A DNA stretch of 64,000 bases, taken from NCBI GenBank assembly GCA_959027945.1, contig CAUFRO010000006.1, forward strand, positions 4,090 to 68,089. Direction: 5' to 3'. The DNA is from an uncultured Collinsella sp. GTDB lineage: Bacteria; Actinomycetota; Coriobacteriia; Coriobacteriales; Coriobacteriaceae. Of the stretch, positions 25,561-33,214 are shown piece by piece (the stretch's first letter is position 1; each line of letters starts with the position of its first letter). The notes beneath the pieces were generated by a model. The model made no database searches. It saw nothing but the letters and a program-made list of their open reading frames with translations, and was not told the DNA's origin. The position numbers were made by a program, and so were the translations under genes.

Positions 25561-26280
25561 ATGCTCGATACACACGAAAAACGGCCACTCTATTTACAGC
25601 TCACCGACGCGCTGCTCAAGCAGATCGTCGATGAATATCAAGCAGACGATAAACTTCCAACAGAAATGGAACTCTGCGACGAATACGCCGTAAGCAGAAC
25701 AACCGTCCGACTTGCCATGAGTGAGCTGGAGCGTCGTGGAAGTATCTATCGAATCCAAGGTAAGGGGTCGTTTGTTGCACCGAAACGCGTTAGCGAACTC
25801 AATTCACTTTTAGACTTTGACTTTGCAAGCCATTGCGATGGCGTTGATCCGGATGCCATCACCAAACATTTCGGCGGCCTCACATCAGGTCGTCCAATTT
25901 CCGTAATGATGCTCCAACAATTTGGATGTCAAAGTCGCGATGAAATTCAGCGTCTTGAATTGACCTACGAACTTGAAGGCAGCTTCATAGGCGCTGATAC
26001 GTTCTTCATTTCAAAGTCGCGCGTTCCGAATAACCAGTTAGATTTTCAGGCATTTAGCAGAATCACGGACGACTTGTCCAAGTCTATCCAATCTGTTAGG
26101 GAAAGCTATAGAGCACGTCAGCTTAGCGATTCCGAAGCCAGTAATTATGGTGTTGCAAAACTTCCGGTCATCGAACTGACTCATTATGCTTACGACTCCG
26201 GAGGCAAACTAATCTCAATTGTCTGCCGCACCGTCTTAACTGGGCGAATCCCTTATCAAAACTTTATTTTCAAGTCCTAA
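25561..26280 (+). CDS. GntR/HutC-family regulator with UTRA domain
   Basis: 239 residues from the ATG at 25561, preceded by GAGG; an upstream ATG at 25543 is possible. The winged helix is at about residues 6-70 (LPTEMELCDEYAVSRTTVR and IQGKGSFVAP). The remainder is a UTRA effector domain (ELEGSFIGADTFFIS, VIELTHYAYDSGGKL). It is 3' of the TIM-barrel gene in the same direction, so it probably controls that gene and the divergent permease. The perfect palindrome at 24504-24521 is a candidate operator. Confidence 0.85.
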   Translation: MLDTHEKRPLYLQLTDALLKQIVDEYQADDKLPTEMELCDEYAVSRTTVRLAMSELERRGSIYRIQGKGSFVAPKRVSELNSLLDFDFASHCDGVDPDAITKHFGGLTSGRPISVMMLQQFGCQSRDEIQRLELTYELEGSFIGADTFFISKSRVPNNQLDFQAFSRITDDLSKSIQSVRESYRARQLSDSEASNYGVAKLPVIELTHYAYDSGGKLISIVCRTVLTGRIPYQNFIFKS

Positions 26281-26293
26281 TGTTCTTTTTCTT

Positions 26294-26434
26294 TTGTCTC
26301 GATCTGTAACACGTAGCCGAGTTTTTAAGTCCTAACCGTTACAGATCGAGACAAACAAGGTAGACCCCGCCGAATTGTCTCAATCTGTAACATCTGGTTG
26401 GTGGTTTCACCCCTACCTGTTACAGGTTGAGACG
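26294..26434. repeat. Dispersed hairpin repeat D, cluster 4 (two copies)
   Basis: Units at about 26294-26356 and 26375-26434 between the converging GntR and DeoR genes. The second has the same altered loop (GGTTGGTGGTTTCACCCC) as the third unit of cluster 2, so loop subtypes exist. Confidence 0.85.
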
Positions 26435-26522
26435 ATTTGATAGTGGAGTCCTTATTTGCGCGTCAGCGTGAAGCGGTAATCCCCACGCCGGCAGGGGGCA
26501 GAAGTATCGCCTGCAGCGCTAG

Positions 26523-27287
26523 CTAGCAAATGACCTGCGTGTGTTCCTCGATGGCGGCGCGATCCTCGGCGGCAATACCCGGCTCGCACACCACGGCGTC
26601 CAAATTGTCCAGGCGGCAGAAGGTGTAGAAGTCGCGCTTGCCGATCTTGCTGGAGTCGGCGATCAGATAGCGCGAGTCTGCTTTGCTAAAAGCGAGCTGC
26701 TGGATACGGCCCTCGTCCATGTTGGACGTAGATACGTCACCGTCCAAGATGCCGTTGGCGCCGATAAACGCCGCATCGATGCCCAGCGCACGCAGGGTAT
26801 CCTCAGCCGTTGGCCCCACAAAAGCGGCGGTGCGGCGACGGTACATACCGCCCACGAGGCACAGGTCGCAATCTTCGCGCGCCTCGAGCAGGTTAAACAC
26901 CGAAAGCGAATTAGTCACGATGCGCAGGCGAAACGCCGGCAGCATCGAGGCCATCTGCTCAACCGTGGTGCCCGTACCCAAAAAGATGGTCGAGCCCTCC
27001 TCGATAAGCTCCACAGCACGGCGCGCGATCTGCAGCTTTTCCTCGGCATGCTTGGTGCGCTTTTCGCTGTGCGAATACTCATGGCGCAGCATAGCGTGGG
27101 GGCGACCCTGCGCACTACGGGCTCCACCGTGCACGCGCTCGATCTCGCCCAGGTTCGCAAGTTCCTCAAGGTCGCGACGAATCGTCATGTCCGAGACACC
27201 CAACGCATCCGAAATCTCCTTGACCGAGACCGTGCCCTGCTCCTCGAGCAACTGACGAACCTTATCCTGTCGCTCCGCTTTAATCAC
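26523..27287 (-). CDS. DeoR-family regulator, LacR-like
   Basis: 254 residues from a GTG at 27287, which has CGAGGA 6 bases upstream and gives the family-typical start IKAERQDKV. An ATG at 27308 has no ribosome site. The N-terminal helix-turn-helix is VSVKEISDALGVSDMTIRRDL, and the C-terminal sugar-phosphate sensor domain has FLGTGTTVEQMA, LVGGMYRRRT and ADSSKIGKR. Family members often sense tagatose- or fructose-phosphates and repress lac/gat operons. GAACAAAT (27333-27340) in its own leader resembles sites upstream of lacA. Confidence 0.85.
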   Translation of the reverse strand: MIKAERQDKVRQLLEEQGTVSVKEISDALGVSDMTIRRDLEELANLGEIERVHGGARSAQGRPHAMLRHEYSHSEKRTKHAEEKLQIARRAVELIEEGSTIFLGTGTTVEQMASMLPAFRLRIVTNSLSVFNLLEAREDCDLCLVGGMYRRRTAAFVGPTAEDTLRALGIDAAFIGANGILDGDVSTSNMDEGRIQQLAFSKADSRYLIADSSKIGKRDFYTFCRLDNLDAVVCEPGIAAEDRAAIEEHTQVIC

Positions 27288-27491
27288 GATGAGTCCTCGC
27301 TGTTCCATGCTTGCGTCAATTCAAACAGTAACGAACAAATTGTATCAGACTCGTGCGCGTCAAAATGAACGCCTGCACAGCTCCAATCATCACTTTTTTG
27401 AGAAAAATACCCCCTGCTTTAGTGGGGTGTAGTGATAATCTCGCCTGTTCGCGCTACAGTTTGTCGGAAATACCTCGATGTTAGGAACCAA

Positions 27492-28544
27492 ATGATCACT
27501 TCCGAGCTTTTCGGCACCGCGCCGTGCGGTACCCCCGTTCATCGTTACACCCTCAACGGGCCCGAGATCTGCGTTCGCATTATGGACTATGGCGCCACCG
27601 TGCTGGGTATCGATGTGCCCGACATTCCCGGCAACGTGCGCGATGTGGTGCTGGGCTTCGATAAGCTCGAGGATTACTTTGACAACCCCGCCTGCTTTGG
27701 CGCAACCATCGGCCCTGTGGCCAACCGCACTGCAGGTGCCACGATCACTATCGCTGGCACGGACTGGCATATGCCGGCCAACGAAGGCGCCAACAACCTG
27801 CACAGCGACCTTAAGCACGGCCTGCATAAACGCGTGTGGGACGTTGAACTCGACGAGACTCACAACGCCGTTCGCATGACCACCTCGCTTGAGGACGGTG
27901 AGCTGGGCCTGCCCGGCAACCGCACCTTTACGGCCGTGTTTACCGTGACACGCACCGGCCGCTTCCGTATCGAATACGGCTGCGAGAGCGACCGCGCCAC
28001 CTACGTGTCCATGACCAACCACACGTACTTTAACCTTGCCGGCCATAACGCCGGCATGGACTGCGAGCACTTCTTTGTTGCCAACGCTGCCCACTACCTG
28101 CCCATCAACGAGCAGAACATCCCCACCGGCGAGATTGCTCCGGTCGAGGGCACGCCGTTTGACTTTCGCGAGCTGCGCCCCGTCGCGCCTGGCATGGAGA
28201 CCGACGATCCGCAGATTAAGCAGGCCCGTGGCTACGATCACTGTCTGTGCATCGATGGCTATCAGTACGGCCGTAATCTGCGCCGTGCGATGCACGTCGA
28301 GGAGATGTGGACCGGCCGCGAGCTGGACTACTACACCACCGCTCCGGGCGTGCAGCTCTACACCGGCAACTGGCTGGGCGACGAGCACGCCAAGGACGAC
28401 GCCAACTATGGCTGGGGCGCCGGCTTTGCCCTCGAGGCAGAGATGTACCCCGACACGCCGCACCATCCGCTGTTCCCCCAGGGCATCGTGGGCCCCGGTC
28501 ACCCCTACAGCAATGTGATCGAATACCACTTTATGAGGCACTAA
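27492..28544 (+). CDS. galM: Aldose 1-epimerase (galactose mutarotase)
   Basis: 350 residues. Typical GalM signatures are present: IMDYGATVLGIDVPD near the N-terminus, GPVANRTAGATI, the catalytic-His region NHTYFNLAGH, and the catalytic-Glu region near GWGAGFALEAEM. AGGAA precedes the ATG at 27492; the open frame extends to 27432 without a ribosome site. It supplies alpha-galactose for the Leloir route or equilibrates sugars released from lactose. It is divergent from the DeoR regulator and ends in a terminator. Confidence 0.88.
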   Translation: MITSELFGTAPCGTPVHRYTLNGPEICVRIMDYGATVLGIDVPDIPGNVRDVVLGFDKLEDYFDNPACFGATIGPVANRTAGATITIAGTDWHMPANEGANNLHSDLKHGLHKRVWDVELDETHNAVRMTTSLEDGELGLPGNRTFTAVFTVTRTGRFRIEYGCESDRATYVSMTNHTYFNLAGHNAGMDCEHFFVANAAHYLPINEQNIPTGEIAPVEGTPFDFRELRPVAPGMETDDPQIKQARGYDHCLCIDGYQYGRNLRRAMHVEEMWTGRELDYYTTAPGVQLYTGNWLGDEHAKDDANYGWGAGFALEAEMYPDTPHHPLFPQGIVGPGHPYSNVIEYHFMRH

Positions 28545-28570
28545 ACGCACGGCGTAACATATCGCACAGT

Positions 28571-28602
28571 AGCGCCCGCCGGCACCGCCGACGGGCGTTT
28601 TT
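28571..28602 (+). terminator. Terminator of galM
   Basis: CGCCCGCCGGC pairs with GCCGACGGGCG around a 3-nt loop with one mismatch, followed by TTTTT. Confidence 0.85.
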
Positions 28603-28644
28603 CATCTTTTGGGCTCATTTTCGCTGTGACTGTATGAGTGACAT

Positions 28645-28802
28645 ATCAAAACTATGCCCATTTACTACGTTTAGTCCGGGATGCTCGACCCTGCACCGGT
28701 TTTTGTTAAATTCGCGATCCGTCTACCTGCGGTTTTATTTTTCTCAAATTCGATATGCTCGGCGATAGCCGATCAAACGTAGTAAACGGACATAGTTTTT
28801 GA
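28645..28802. mobile_element. MITE-like element E with 30-bp terminal inverted repeats
   Basis: The arms at 28645-28672 (TCAAAACTATGCCCATTTAC...) and 28773-28802 (...GTAAACGGACATAGTTTTTG) are inverted copies with a few mismatches. About 100 bases of AT-rich, non-coding DNA lie between them. This is about 158 bases in total and encodes nothing. It occupies the gap between the galM terminator and repeat A. No clear target-site duplication was seen. Confidence 0.5.
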
Positions 28803-28835
28803 CGGGTGGCATCGCGCGCGTCCCTCGCAAGGGCA

Positions 28836-28869
28836 AAATGATCCGTTTTCCTCCGTCCCCAAGGAATCA
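28836..28869 (-). repeat. Dispersed repeat A, copy 2
   Basis: Inverted copy of 262-295 with one mismatch. Its end supplies the TGA stop codon (28867-28869) of the EIIB gene that reads into it. Confidence 0.75.
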
Positions 28870-29349
28870 GTTGAACAGATTGCCGATGGGGTCGGGATTG
28901 GAGCTGGGGAGATAGCGGATTTCTAGCTCTATGCCGAGCGCCTGCAGCTCTTTGAAGGCGGCGACATCTGCGTCGTCTACGGCAACCGCGGGCGTTATGG
29001 GGCGCTTGCCCTCCCCTGCCTGCATATGGCCAATGCTGATCTTGGTAATCGGCACACCACCCTTAACCAGCGCGAGCGCATCGGCGGGCGAGGCCATCAT
29101 GATCAGAATCAACTGGCGCGGCGTTGCGGTATGAATGATGTCGATGGTCCTTTGCACCGAGAAAAACCGCGTCCAAACGCCTTCTGGCGCCGCCACCCTC
29201 ATGGGTGCCCATTGGCGCGAATCCGCCGCGATCTCATCGTTGACGATTAAGACAAGGTTGGAACCCACGGCTTCGTTCCACAGTTCGACGTCTTGCCCGT
29301 AAATAAAACGGTCATCGATACGCGTGAGAAGGATCTTGGGTTGAGCCAT
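28867..29349 (-). CDS. Orphan mannose-family PTS EIIB-like protein lacking the active-site His
   Basis: 160 residues, the same length as the EIIB at 39325-39807 and alignable throughout. In the normal copy the phosphorylated residue is His17 in RIDNRLVHGQV; here the sequence is RIDDRFIYGQD, with Tyr17 (codon TAC on the minus strand). It should not accept phosphate in the usual way. No IIA, IIC or IID gene is adjacent. A regulatory or decoy role is possible, as is decay, but the frame is intact. The start at 29349 is chosen by homology; the ribosome site is weak (GGGGCAG). Confidence 0.8.
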   Translation of the reverse strand: MAQPKILLTRIDDRFIYGQDVELWNEAVGSNLVLIVNDEIAADSRQWAPMRVAAPEGVWTRFFSVQRTIDIIHTATPRQLILIMMASPADALALVKGGVPITKISIGHMQAGEGKRPITPAVAVDDADVAAFKELQALGIELEIRYLPSSNPDPIGNLFN

Positions 29350-29506
29350 GGCTGCCCCATTCTGTTTGAGACCCATAAGAGCAAGACATCACGTCTCCAA
29401 TATTAGTGCATTTAAAGTGAGAAAAGCCGTCAGAACACTTGCGCGGATTTGCGATGTCCCGTATCATAGACAGCCGTTGACGCCTCAGTTGCGTCATCAC
29501 ATGGTC

Positions 29507-29582
29507 GCCAGCGTAGCTCAGTTGGTAGAGCACCGCTCTCGTAAAGCGGGGGTCACCGGTTCGAGCCCGGTCGCTGGCTCCA
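29507..29582 (+). tRNA. tRNA-Thr (anticodon CGU)
   Basis: A complete cloverleaf: acceptor stem GCCAGCG (29507-29513) with CGCTGGC (29572-29578), D-arm GCTCAGTTGGTAGAGC, anticodon stem CCGCT/AGCGG with loop CTCGTAA (anticodon CGT, reading ACG), and T-arm with GGTTCGAGCC. The 3' CCA is encoded. A likely promoter lies upstream: TTGCGC (29439-29444), 17 bases, then TATCAT (29462-29467). A terminator follows. Confidence 0.97.
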
Positions 29583-29593
29583 TTGCACAAGAT

Positions 29594-29616
29594 AGCCGCC
29601 TTCGGGCGGCTTTTTT
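29594..29616 (+). terminator. tRNA terminator
   Basis: AGCCGCC-TTCG-GGCGGCT followed by a run of Ts. Confidence 0.92.
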
Positions 29617-30010
29617 GTTGCCAATTCGCCCACTCGGTGGACTTCGGGTTTAATGCTTAGGGGCGGGGATTTACCAAAGTGAAATTTTAATGAAAAGAAA
29701 CCCAGCTGCAACAATTGCCATGGTGAGGGCTCGAATTGGCCATATAGATCTAAAATAGTCACGATATCTTCTCTTTTGCTGGAACGATATATCTATACAA
29801 GGTTGTGAGCGGAAAACAAAAATACGTCGATTGCTATCCGACAAACGAGTCTGGAATTGCATTCACCGGCATTTCGGGGCAGATTGATACACATGTACTA
29901 AAGGGAACCTATGTGGTGCGTTGGGTTGGAGCTGCTGCAGGCCCGATATGGATTGCGGTCTTGCGCCCCGATGTCCAAATAGGTTTCTCTCTCTAGACGG
30001 GAAGTTGCTC
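29617..30010. other. AT-richer stretch without a confident gene
   Basis: About 390 bases of lower G+C than the surroundings. A 63-codon frame on the plus strand (29805-29996, GTG start) and a 63-codon minus-strand frame (29671-29862) ending in a hydrophobic helix are open, but neither has a good ribosome site or a recognisable family. The stretch may be a decayed gene linked to the hypothetical protein that follows. Confidence 0.4.
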
Positions 30011-30376
30011 ATGGACGCCATATATGACGGAGATGACTGGGTCGATCATTATACTTGGCGCCTGGTCGGCTCGGATGACAATGGGGATGTGGTGTTTGAT
30101 GGACTATGTCCAAAGCATCTCCATCCTTTTGTCTCGTCGTTAATTGAGAGTTCCGCTCGTGTTGCCCCCTACAGCTCGGCATCGCTTCATGATACGGACG
30201 TTTTGAAGACCATAAGGGAATCAATTGACGAGGGCACGATGAGCGGCCCGCTGTTTTCTCGGCTTGTGGGGCTAGATGAGATTGGCTCGAAACGACTGCT
30301 TGCGGGCGAAAAAGTGGAACTCACTTATCGGTCGATGATTTCAATCCTGCGGCTAGCCGATGTTCTTCGCAAATAA
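30011..30376 (+). CDS. Hypothetical protein, small acidic
   Basis: 121 residues from an ATG at 30011 preceded by GGGAAG. The open frame extends upstream to 29921, but with poor coding character. The N-terminal half (IYDGDDWVDHYTWRLV) and the C-terminal helices (SGPLFSRLVGLDEIGSKRLL) match nothing I recognise. The lower G+C content suggests acquired DNA. It converges on yhcH across a shared terminator. Confidence 0.5.
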   Translation: MDAIYDGDDWVDHYTWRLVGSDDNGDVVFDGLCPKHLHPFVSSLIESSARVAPYSSASLHDTDVLKTIRESIDEGTMSGPLFSRLVGLDEIGSKRLLAGEKVELTYRSMISILRLADVLRK

Positions 30377-30417
30377 ATCCAAGCACAACGCCGTCGGCAA
30401 CTCCCCTACTCAACAAC

Positions 30418-30465
30418 AAGCCCCGCCAACCGCAATCCCCAAGGGGACCGCGATCAGCGGGGCTC
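30418..30465 (-). terminator. Terminator between converging genes
   Basis: AGCCCCGC arms at both ends, with an inner hairpin TCCCCAAGGGGA. On the minus strand it is followed by TGTTGTTG and would end the yhcH transcript. Confidence 0.7.
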
Positions 30466-30510
30466 AAACGCGTTCCCCAAGGGGAATCACGCTAGCTCAC
30501 GAGCAGTTCG

Positions 30511-30984
30511 TTACTCCTCCCAGTAAGCATCTGCAAGTAGCTTAAAGCAGATCTTCTTGACCGGCTGTGCGCCATCGCCAGGGAACTCGAGCGTGGGCAT
30601 ATGAGGCTCGCCTGCAACGAACAGGGCAAACTTGTCGTCGGCAAGGTCGCCGGCGATCGAGGCGTCGGAATCGACCAGATCGTAGTCGTCCTTCTCGTCA
30701 AACTCCTGGACCAGCGTCAGACTGCCCGTGGCAACCTTAAAGGCCTCGCGACCCTCAATGTCGATCTGCAGGTCGTGATAACGCTGATGTGTCTCATAGT
30801 GAGCCTCGGCCTCGGGACGCGTCGTGGGGACCATGACGTTCGCAAAGACCCTGTCGCCCAGAATCTGATGGCTGCCGACCTCGAGCTCCGCCGGGTCATT
30901 CTCCTCGAGCCAATCGATCAGCACGTCGAGGCCCTTGAGCATGCCACGGTATTCCTCGATATCGCCCAGTGCACCGTAAATCAT
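30511..30984 (-). CDS. YhcH/YjgK/YiaL family protein
   Basis: 157 residues of the cupin-like YhcH/YjgK/YiaL family, which includes the EbgC beta-galactosidase subunit. Recognisable segments are MIYGALGDIEEYRG, YETHQRYHDLQIDIEG, with metal-binding-type His residues, and FALFVAGEPHMPTLE with another His. Family members are tied to sialic acid and other sugar catabolism as putative anomerases or isomerases. It lies downstream of the second lacC region on the same strand. Confidence 0.85.
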   Translation of the reverse strand: MIYGALGDIEEYRGMLKGLDVLIDWLEENDPAELEVGSHQILGDRVFANVMVPTTRPEAEAHYETHQRYHDLQIDIEGREAFKVATGSLTLVQEFDEKDDYDLVDSDASIAGDLADDKFALFVAGEPHMPTLEFPGDGAQPVKKICFKLLADAYWEE

Positions 30985-31016
30985 CTAAATCCCCTCTCGG
31001 ATCGGTTCTTTGGCAG

Positions 31017-31150
31017 CTACTCGGTAAACGCGTTACCGACGCTGTTGCCGCCCACATACGTCTCGACCAGGGTTAGGTCGGGATTGAACACGACAAAGTC
31101 GGCGTCGCGCCCCGGCATAATGCTACCGCACTTGTCGTCGACATGAGCTA
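31017..31150 (-). pseudogene. Fragment of nagA (C-terminal end)
   Basis: On the minus strand the frame reads DDKCGSIMPGRDADFVVFNP then LTLVETYVGGNSVGNAFTE and a stop. This matches the last about 44 residues of the intact nagA at 33875-35044 with a few changes. No upstream part of the gene is present; the fragment begins just 3' of the second lacC. It marks a past duplication or recombination event. Confidence 0.85.
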
Positions 31151-31181
31151 GCAAGCAATGCCGGGGCCGACACCCAAGCTC

Positions 31182-32117
31182 TTACAGCTCGGTCACGACA
31201 ACGCCGTTATAAACCTCGTCCCAACGATCCATGACCAAGTGGCCAGTCATGGGATCCATGGCGTTGAGCTTGCCGCAGGTGTTGGCGGTACGCAGCACCG
31301 TCTCGTCGTCTGCGCCGGCAGCGATGGCATGTGCGAAGCCTGCGATAGTGGAGTCACCAGAGCCCGTGGCGTTAACGGCAGGGATATCGGGCGTCTTTGC
31401 GCGGAACGCACGGCCATTGTGGAAGCCAACGGAGCCGGCAGCGCCCATGGACACGACGACCCAGGGGATATCGGAGAAGCGGGCGTCAGAGGCGAGCGCG
31501 GCGCGGAGCTCGTCCACATCGTCGGTGGTAAAGCTCGTGCCCAGAAGGCCGTTGATCTCGGTCAGGTTAGGCTTGACCAGCTCGGGCTTAATTTCGGACT
31601 TAAGGGCGGCCTCGAGCGAAGCACCCGAGGTATCGAGCAGCACCTTGGCTCCGGCGTTCTCGGCAATGCCCGTGATCTTGGCATAGTAGTCTGCCTCGAC
31701 GCCGCGGGGCAGCGAACCCGAAATGGTGACGACGTCGGCCTTGCCCGCAAGCTCGGTAAACTTGGCGGTAAAGGCATCGAGCTCCTCGGGGGCAATTGTC
31801 GGGCCACTCTCGAGCAGCTCAGTCTGGTTGCCGGCGTGGAGGATGTTGAGGCAAATGCGAGTCTCGCCCTTGATGGGCACAAAGTCGTTGTTAATACCGT
31901 TGGCGTCCATGAGCTCAGCCATGTAGGCGCCCATGTGGCCGCCGAGCAGACCTGTTGCCACAACGTCGTCGCCCAGCTGACCCAGCACACGGGCCACGTT
32001 GAGGCCCTTGCCGCCAGCGGTCTTTTCGGGCGTCACGCGGTTGACGTCGTCGATAACGAGCTCATCGAGCTGATAGCGCGTATCGACAGACGGGTTCATC
32101 GTAACGGTGAGGATCAT
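31182..32117 (-). CDS. lacC: Tagatose-6-phosphate kinase / 1-phosphofructokinase, second copy
   Basis: 311 residues, nearly the same as the lacC at 605-1540, including GGKGLNVARVL and NATGSGDSTIAGF. It sits with an epimerase paralogue but no lacAB, close to nagA and agaS. Since AgaS yields tagatose-6-phosphate, this copy probably serves the amino-sugar route. GGAGC precedes the ATG. Phosphofructokinase activity cannot be excluded. Confidence 0.85.
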   Translation of the reverse strand: MILTVTMNPSVDTRYQLDELVIDDVNRVTPEKTAGGKGLNVARVLGQLGDDVVATGLLGGHMGAYMAELMDANGINNDFVPIKGETRICLNILHAGNQTELLESGPTIAPEELDAFTAKFTELAGKADVVTISGSLPRGVEADYYAKITGIAENAGAKVLLDTSGASLEAALKSEIKPELVKPNLTEINGLLGTSFTTDDVDELRAALASDARFSDIPWVVVSMGAAGSVGFHNGRAFRAKTPDIPAVNATGSGDSTIAGFAHAIAAGADDETVLRTANTCGKLNAMDPMTGHLVMDRWDEVYNGVVVTEL

Positions 32118-32176
32118 TTTTAGCTCCTTATCTCGCAGGCTCCTTGTGCCTCGCGATACGAGTCGACAAAACGGAA

Positions 32177-33058
32177 TTACAGAATCTCAATCGTGAACGA
32201 GCGAACGACGGTCTCCTTGGGCTTGGCGACAAGGCAGCCGCGCTTATGCTCAAGCACGTCGTCCTCATCGGAGCAGGTCGAAAGGCCGCCCCAGGGCTCA
32301 ACCGCCACAAAATCGCCCTCGGGCTTGCTCCACACAATGAGATATGGGAAGCCCTCAAAGCTCAGGCGGACGCCCTTGTCCTCGCCCTTTTTGGAAAGCG
32401 TGACCTGACGGCTCTCGAGCACGTCAAAGATGGTCTCCGCAAAATCGAAGAGCTCATGTGACAGAGGCAGCATCTTTCCCACCATGGGGTTCTTGGAGCG
32501 ATTGGTCACGTCAATCAATCCGGTCGAGGGGACGGCAGTGCAAAGCTCAGCAGCCTCGTCCTTCTCAAAGCGCAGCTCGTAGTCCGTATAGGCCTCGCCC
32601 TCATCGAGCGGACACCTAAAGCCGGGATGACCGCCGATAAAGAACGGCATGTCCTCGGTTCCCTCGTTGGTCACCTCATAGGAGACGCGCACGGCGGTAT
32701 CCTCGAGCGTATAACGGGCGACAAGCTTAAACGGATACGGATAATCGCTCAGCAGCGCGGCGTTATCCTCGGATGCCAGGCACATAGCCAGCTCGTTTGC
32801 GCCTTGGCTCAGCAGCTTCCACTCCTGTTTGCGCGCAAACCCATGGCGAGCGAGCTTTACATGATGCCCGGCAAACGTCATGGCGTTGTTATCGCGCAAG
32901 CCTCCGCAAATCGGGAAGCAAATCGGTGCCTGGCCGGACCACACGGCGGGATCGCCCTGCCACAGATACTCGCGGCCTCCGGCCTCAATCGAGGTAAACG
33001 AACCGCCGGCCGTGGACACCTTAATAGAAATCGAATCGTTGGAGAGAGCGTATTCCAT
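32177..33058 (-). CDS. Aldose 1-epimerase-like protein, second copy
   Basis: 293 residues, paralogue of 1597-2478 with the same segments (STAGGSFTSI, ARHGFARKQEW, PFFIGGHPGF). The start at 33058 was chosen by alignment with that paralogue and the nearby AAAGGATG; the open frame extends 45 codons further 5'. It is paired with lacC as in the lacA operon, so the lacC-epimerase pair was duplicated together. Confidence 0.75.
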   Translation of the reverse strand: MEYALSNDSISIKVSTAGGSFTSIEAGGREYLWQGDPAVWSGQAPICFPICGGLRDNNAMTFAGHHVKLARHGFARKQEWKLLSQGANELAMCLASEDNAALLSDYPYPFKLVARYTLEDTAVRVSYEVTNEGTEDMPFFIGGHPGFRCPLDEGEAYTDYELRFEKDEAAELCTAVPSTGLIDVTNRSKNPMVGKMLPLSHELFDFAETIFDVLESRQVTLSKKGEDKGVRLSFEGFPYLIVWSKPEGDFVAVEPWGGLSTCSDEDDVLEHKRGCLVAKPKETVVRSFTIEIL

Positions 33059-33214
33059 TGCCCATCCTTTCGAACAACTGCTTTTTGCTCGCAAGTACCC
33101 GTCTCGGCCCTGACCAAAGGACAAACCCGCACGTTCATCGATGCGTCCGGTATCCCAGCCATGTAACGGGGTACCATACAGACATTGATGCAATTACAGC
33201 TGAAAGGCCTTCTT

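Noticed and set aside
20742..26280. Prophage or integrative element
   Set aside because: Lower G+C and a duplicated regulator end suggest acquisition, but no integrase, transposase, phage gene or attachment repeat was found.
29671..29862. Minus-strand frame ending in a hydrophobic helix
   Set aside because: Weak start, no ribosome site, and too short to judge; possibly a remnant.
29805..29996. Short GTG-started frame between the tRNA and the hypothetical gene
   Set aside because: No ribosome site and no recognisable family. It overlaps the next frame and could be part of a decayed gene, so it is not called.
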